Positions 51,088-52,896 of a stretch of 52,896 bases of DNA are shown here, in pieces. Positions within the stretch are counted from its first letter, which is position 1. Every line of letters begins with the position of its first letter. The notes beneath the pieces are model-generated. The model searched no databases, had not been told where the DNA came from, and was given only the letters and a program-made list of their open reading frames with translations. A program made the position numbers and the translations under genes. Source of the DNA: JAGORM01 sp964406795 (GTDB taxonomy: Bacteria > Patescibacteriota > Microgenomatia > Levybacterales > GWA1-39-11); assembly GCA_964406795.1 (NCBI GenBank), contig CAYOTA010000011.1:1-52896 (forward strand). Direction: 5' to 3'.

Positions 51088-51507
51088 TCAGAATTTTTTC
51101 TCTAGACTAAAATTAATATCTGAAACACCCGGAATATTAAACAGCTTAACTCCTCCTTTAATAGTAAGACCATTAAAAATTTTTCTTAACCATACTCTAA
51201 TATCAGCTTCATTCTTCTGCGGCTCTTTTAATAAATCAAGCAATTGTAATTTTTCATCTTTGGTTAGATCATTTAAAGTCTCAATTACTTTATTGTCAAC
51301 TAATTTATTTGAATTTCCTTTGATTATGAAATAGTTTGATTCATTCCCATGTAGGGAATTATCGTCTCCAACTGCAACTATTCCTGAGTCTGACTTATTA
51401 TTTATTAAAGTATTTCCTCCTCCCTCTATATATATTCCTACAGGTCGTGTTGTAGTAGCATTTATTAACCATTCTCTCAGTTGAACAAAATCAATTTTTG
51501 TTTCCAT
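51088..51507 (-). CDS. Unknown protein with solenoid-like GxxN repeats
   Basis: The 139-residue protein is not a family I can name. Residues about 24-75 contain three imperfect rungs of the type I-x-G-x-x-N-x-L-x-x-N (GGGNTLINN, VGDDNSLHGN, IKGNSNKLVDN), suggesting a short beta-solenoid. A Lys/Glu/Leu-rich helix (about 76-110) and a hydrophobic C-terminal part follow. No signal peptide is present. Similar Asn/Gly repeats occur in some phage and defence-associated proteins, so a conflict role next to Doc/AbrB is conceivable but unproven. It lies 38 bases after ftsZ. Confidence 0.65.
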   Translation of the reverse strand: METKIDFVQLREWLINATTTRPVGIYIEGGGNTLINNKSDSGIVAVGDDNSLHGNESNYFIIKGNSNKLVDNKVIETLNDLTKDEKLQLLDLLKEPQKNEADIRVWLRKIFNGLTIKGGVKLFNIPGVSDINFSLEKKF

Positions 51508-51545
51508 GCTATTATTAAAAACTTTTTCTAGTACAAGGTGAATTG

Positions 51546-52700
51546 CTAATTCCTCTGCCGTAGGAATGCGGGGATGTCAAAGAAGTCCTCTTCTTCCTCT
51601 TTCTTTTCCTGTGGGGTTTCTGGCTTAGATACCGGTTGGGAAACGTTTTGATTATTCATAGGAGTGTTAGCGATAGTTGGGCGTTCTTCAAAATTAGATC
51701 CTGCATATGCTGGTGACTGGGATACAAATTCTTTCAGTCTTCTCCTAGACTCATCGAATCCAGTGGCAACCACTGTAATCTTTATTTGATCATGCATAGA
51801 TTCATCTATGGTAGCACCAAAAATAATATTGGCATCCGGATCTGCAGCCGCTGTAATAATCTTAGATGCTTCATCTACTTCTGACATGGTGATGTCCAGT
51901 CCCCCAATGATATTAAATAAGACTCCACGCGCGCCTTCCATAGACACTTCAAGAAGCGGTGATGATGTAGCTTGTCTGGCTGCATGCTGCGCCCTGTTTT
52001 CACCAACTCCTACGCCAATTCCCATAAGAGCAGAGCCAGCATCACTCATAATAGACTTAACGTCTGCAAAATCTACGTTTACTAACCCGGGAATAGTTAT
52101 AAGATCTGAAATTCCCTGAACACCGTGATTCAGCACAGAATCTGCAATCTTAAATGCTTCAAGAAGAGATAGCTTCTTATCCACTACTTCCAATATTCTT
52201 TGATTTGGAATTACAATAAGTGTGTCAACTTTATCTTTTAAGTTTTCAATTCCTTCTTCAGCTGCCACCATACGTCTAGTACCCTCAAACGTAAATGGCT
52301 TGGTTACAACTGCAATCGTCAATGCTCCTACTTCTTTGGCAACCTCTGCCACAATAGGTGCTGCCCCGGTTCCTGTTCCTCCACCCATTCCGGCTGTTAA
52401 GAAAACCATATCTGTTCCTTCCAGTAATTCTTTAATTTTTTCACGGGATTCTTCTGCTGATCTTTGTCCAATTTCAGGATTTCCCCCGGATCCAAGACCC
52501 TTTGTTAGATTTTCACCAATTTGGATTTTGGCACTGGCCTGAGAATTTAAGAGTGCTTGTCCGTCCGTATTAATGGCTATAAAATCCACGCCTTTTATCA
52601 TGGATTCACGAATCATGGAGTTGACAACATTTCCTCCACCGCCACCTATTCCAATTACTCGGATCTTGGCAAATGAAGCTGTCTGAGGTCTTATAAGCAT
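51546..52700 (-). CDS. ftsZ: Cell division protein FtsZ
   Basis: The 384-residue tubulin homologue has IRVIGIGGGGGNVVN at the start, the GTP signature GGGTGTGAAP, and the T7 catalytic loop NVDFADVKS. A charged linker precedes a C-terminal peptide (FFDIPAFLRQR) that would bind FtsA/SepF. I chose the ATG at 52700. A TTG at 52727 would add nine residues across a run of ten A. No ftsA is visible in this window. Confidence 0.96.
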   Translation of the reverse strand: MLIRPQTASFAKIRVIGIGGGGGNVVNSMIRESMIKGVDFIAINTDGQALLNSQASAKIQIGENLTKGLGSGGNPEIGQRSAEESREKIKELLEGTDMVFLTAGMGGGTGTGAAPIVAEVAKEVGALTIAVVTKPFTFEGTRRMVAAEEGIENLKDKVDTLIVIPNQRILEVVDKKLSLLEAFKIADSVLNHGVQGISDLITIPGLVNVDFADVKSIMSDAGSALMGIGVGVGENRAQHAARQATSSPLLEVSMEGARGVLFNIIGGLDITMSEVDEASKIITAAADPDANIIFGATIDESMHDQIKITVVATGFDESRRRLKEFVSQSPAYAGSNFEERPTIANTPMNNQNVSQPVSKPETPQEKKEEEEDFFDIPAFLRQRN

Positions 52701-52896
52701 AGCTTTTTTTTTTAATATTAATTCCAAGGTAGCTATGCTTTCTTCCGGAATTCTCTGTGTTCATTCCTTCAGATAAGCATATTATCTAACTTTTAGAGAA
52801 GTATTAAGATACTAGCATAGGGAGGCAGGCATTGCAAGAAGTTGTACTGGATGAGTACCTCGGTAACACTTGGGGGTAGTAAGAATCAAGATACTC
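52701..52896 (-). promoter_or_regulatory. ftsZ upstream region with promoter
   Basis: The minus strand has TTGCAA (52837-52832), 17 bp, and an extended TGC-TAGTAT -10 (52817-52809), with a start near 52802 and a leader of about 100 bases. The leader holds an alternative ATG frame that is offset from ftsZ at a run of ten A (52694-52703 region). No gene is seen from 52838 to the window end. Confidence 0.6.

Overview
The window looks like a chromosomal segment of an AT-rich, small-genome bacterium, most likely a member of the Candidate Phyla Radiation (Patescibacteria), with Microgenomates as the best guess. The reasons are a long type-2-like (archaeal/eukaryotic-style) IleRS, an AtpH subunit lacking its N-terminal domain, GatCAB transamidation, sortase and cohesin-like surface proteins without outer-membrane genes, and many genes whose start codon lies at or a few bases after the predicted transcription start. 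The lineage call is inference from gene content; no 16S gene is present.

Left part (1-15.7 kb): tRNA-Gly(CCC), a LysM membrane protein, tRNA-Asp(GTC) embedded among decayed tRNA-Asp pieces, DNA polymerase X, the lemA/htpX pair, a murT-kinase-gatD operon (amidation of lipid II), a divergent hypothetical gene, gatC-gatA-gatB (transamidosome), a small unknown gene coupled to gatB, and dnaE. Three copies of a palindromic intergenic repeat lie at lemA/htpX, gatC/gatA and gatA/gatB.

Middle (15.7-22.9 kb): a complete F1Fo ATP synthase operon in canonical order (a-c-b-delta-alpha-gamma-beta-epsilon) behind a near-consensus promoter, with an unusual repeat and hairpin tract between c and b, followed by an anchored Ig-like surface protein. 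From 35.9 down to 22.9 kb on the minus strand is one tightly overlapping 12-gene surface-polysaccharide operon: five soluble glycosyltransferases, a PMT-like membrane glycosyltransferase, three methyltransferases, a DegT-type aminotransferase, two flippases and a Wzy/ligase-like polymerase.

Right part (36-52.9 kb): signal peptidase I; an ileS-rodA-rplU-rpmA-parB run on the minus strand; a DUF4258-like gene; a DnaQ/GIY-YIG nuclease fusion; a surface module (sortase, a tiny secreted Thr/Pro-rich peptide, FKBP isomerase and a cohesin-like anchored protein); a phosphohexomutase; a membrane protein; an ABC-F ATPase; a Doc/AbrB toxin-antitoxin pair; an unknown protein with solenoid-like repeats; and ftsZ.

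The most interesting unexplained observations are a 33-bp in-frame palindromic insertion flanked by 5-bp repeats inside gatD, a 47-residue secreted peptide with a perfect Shine-Dalgarno next to a sortase, the nested/decayed tRNA-Asp locus, duplicated gene starts upstream of htpX and rpmA, and a consistent leaderless promoter architecture that also fixes several start codons.
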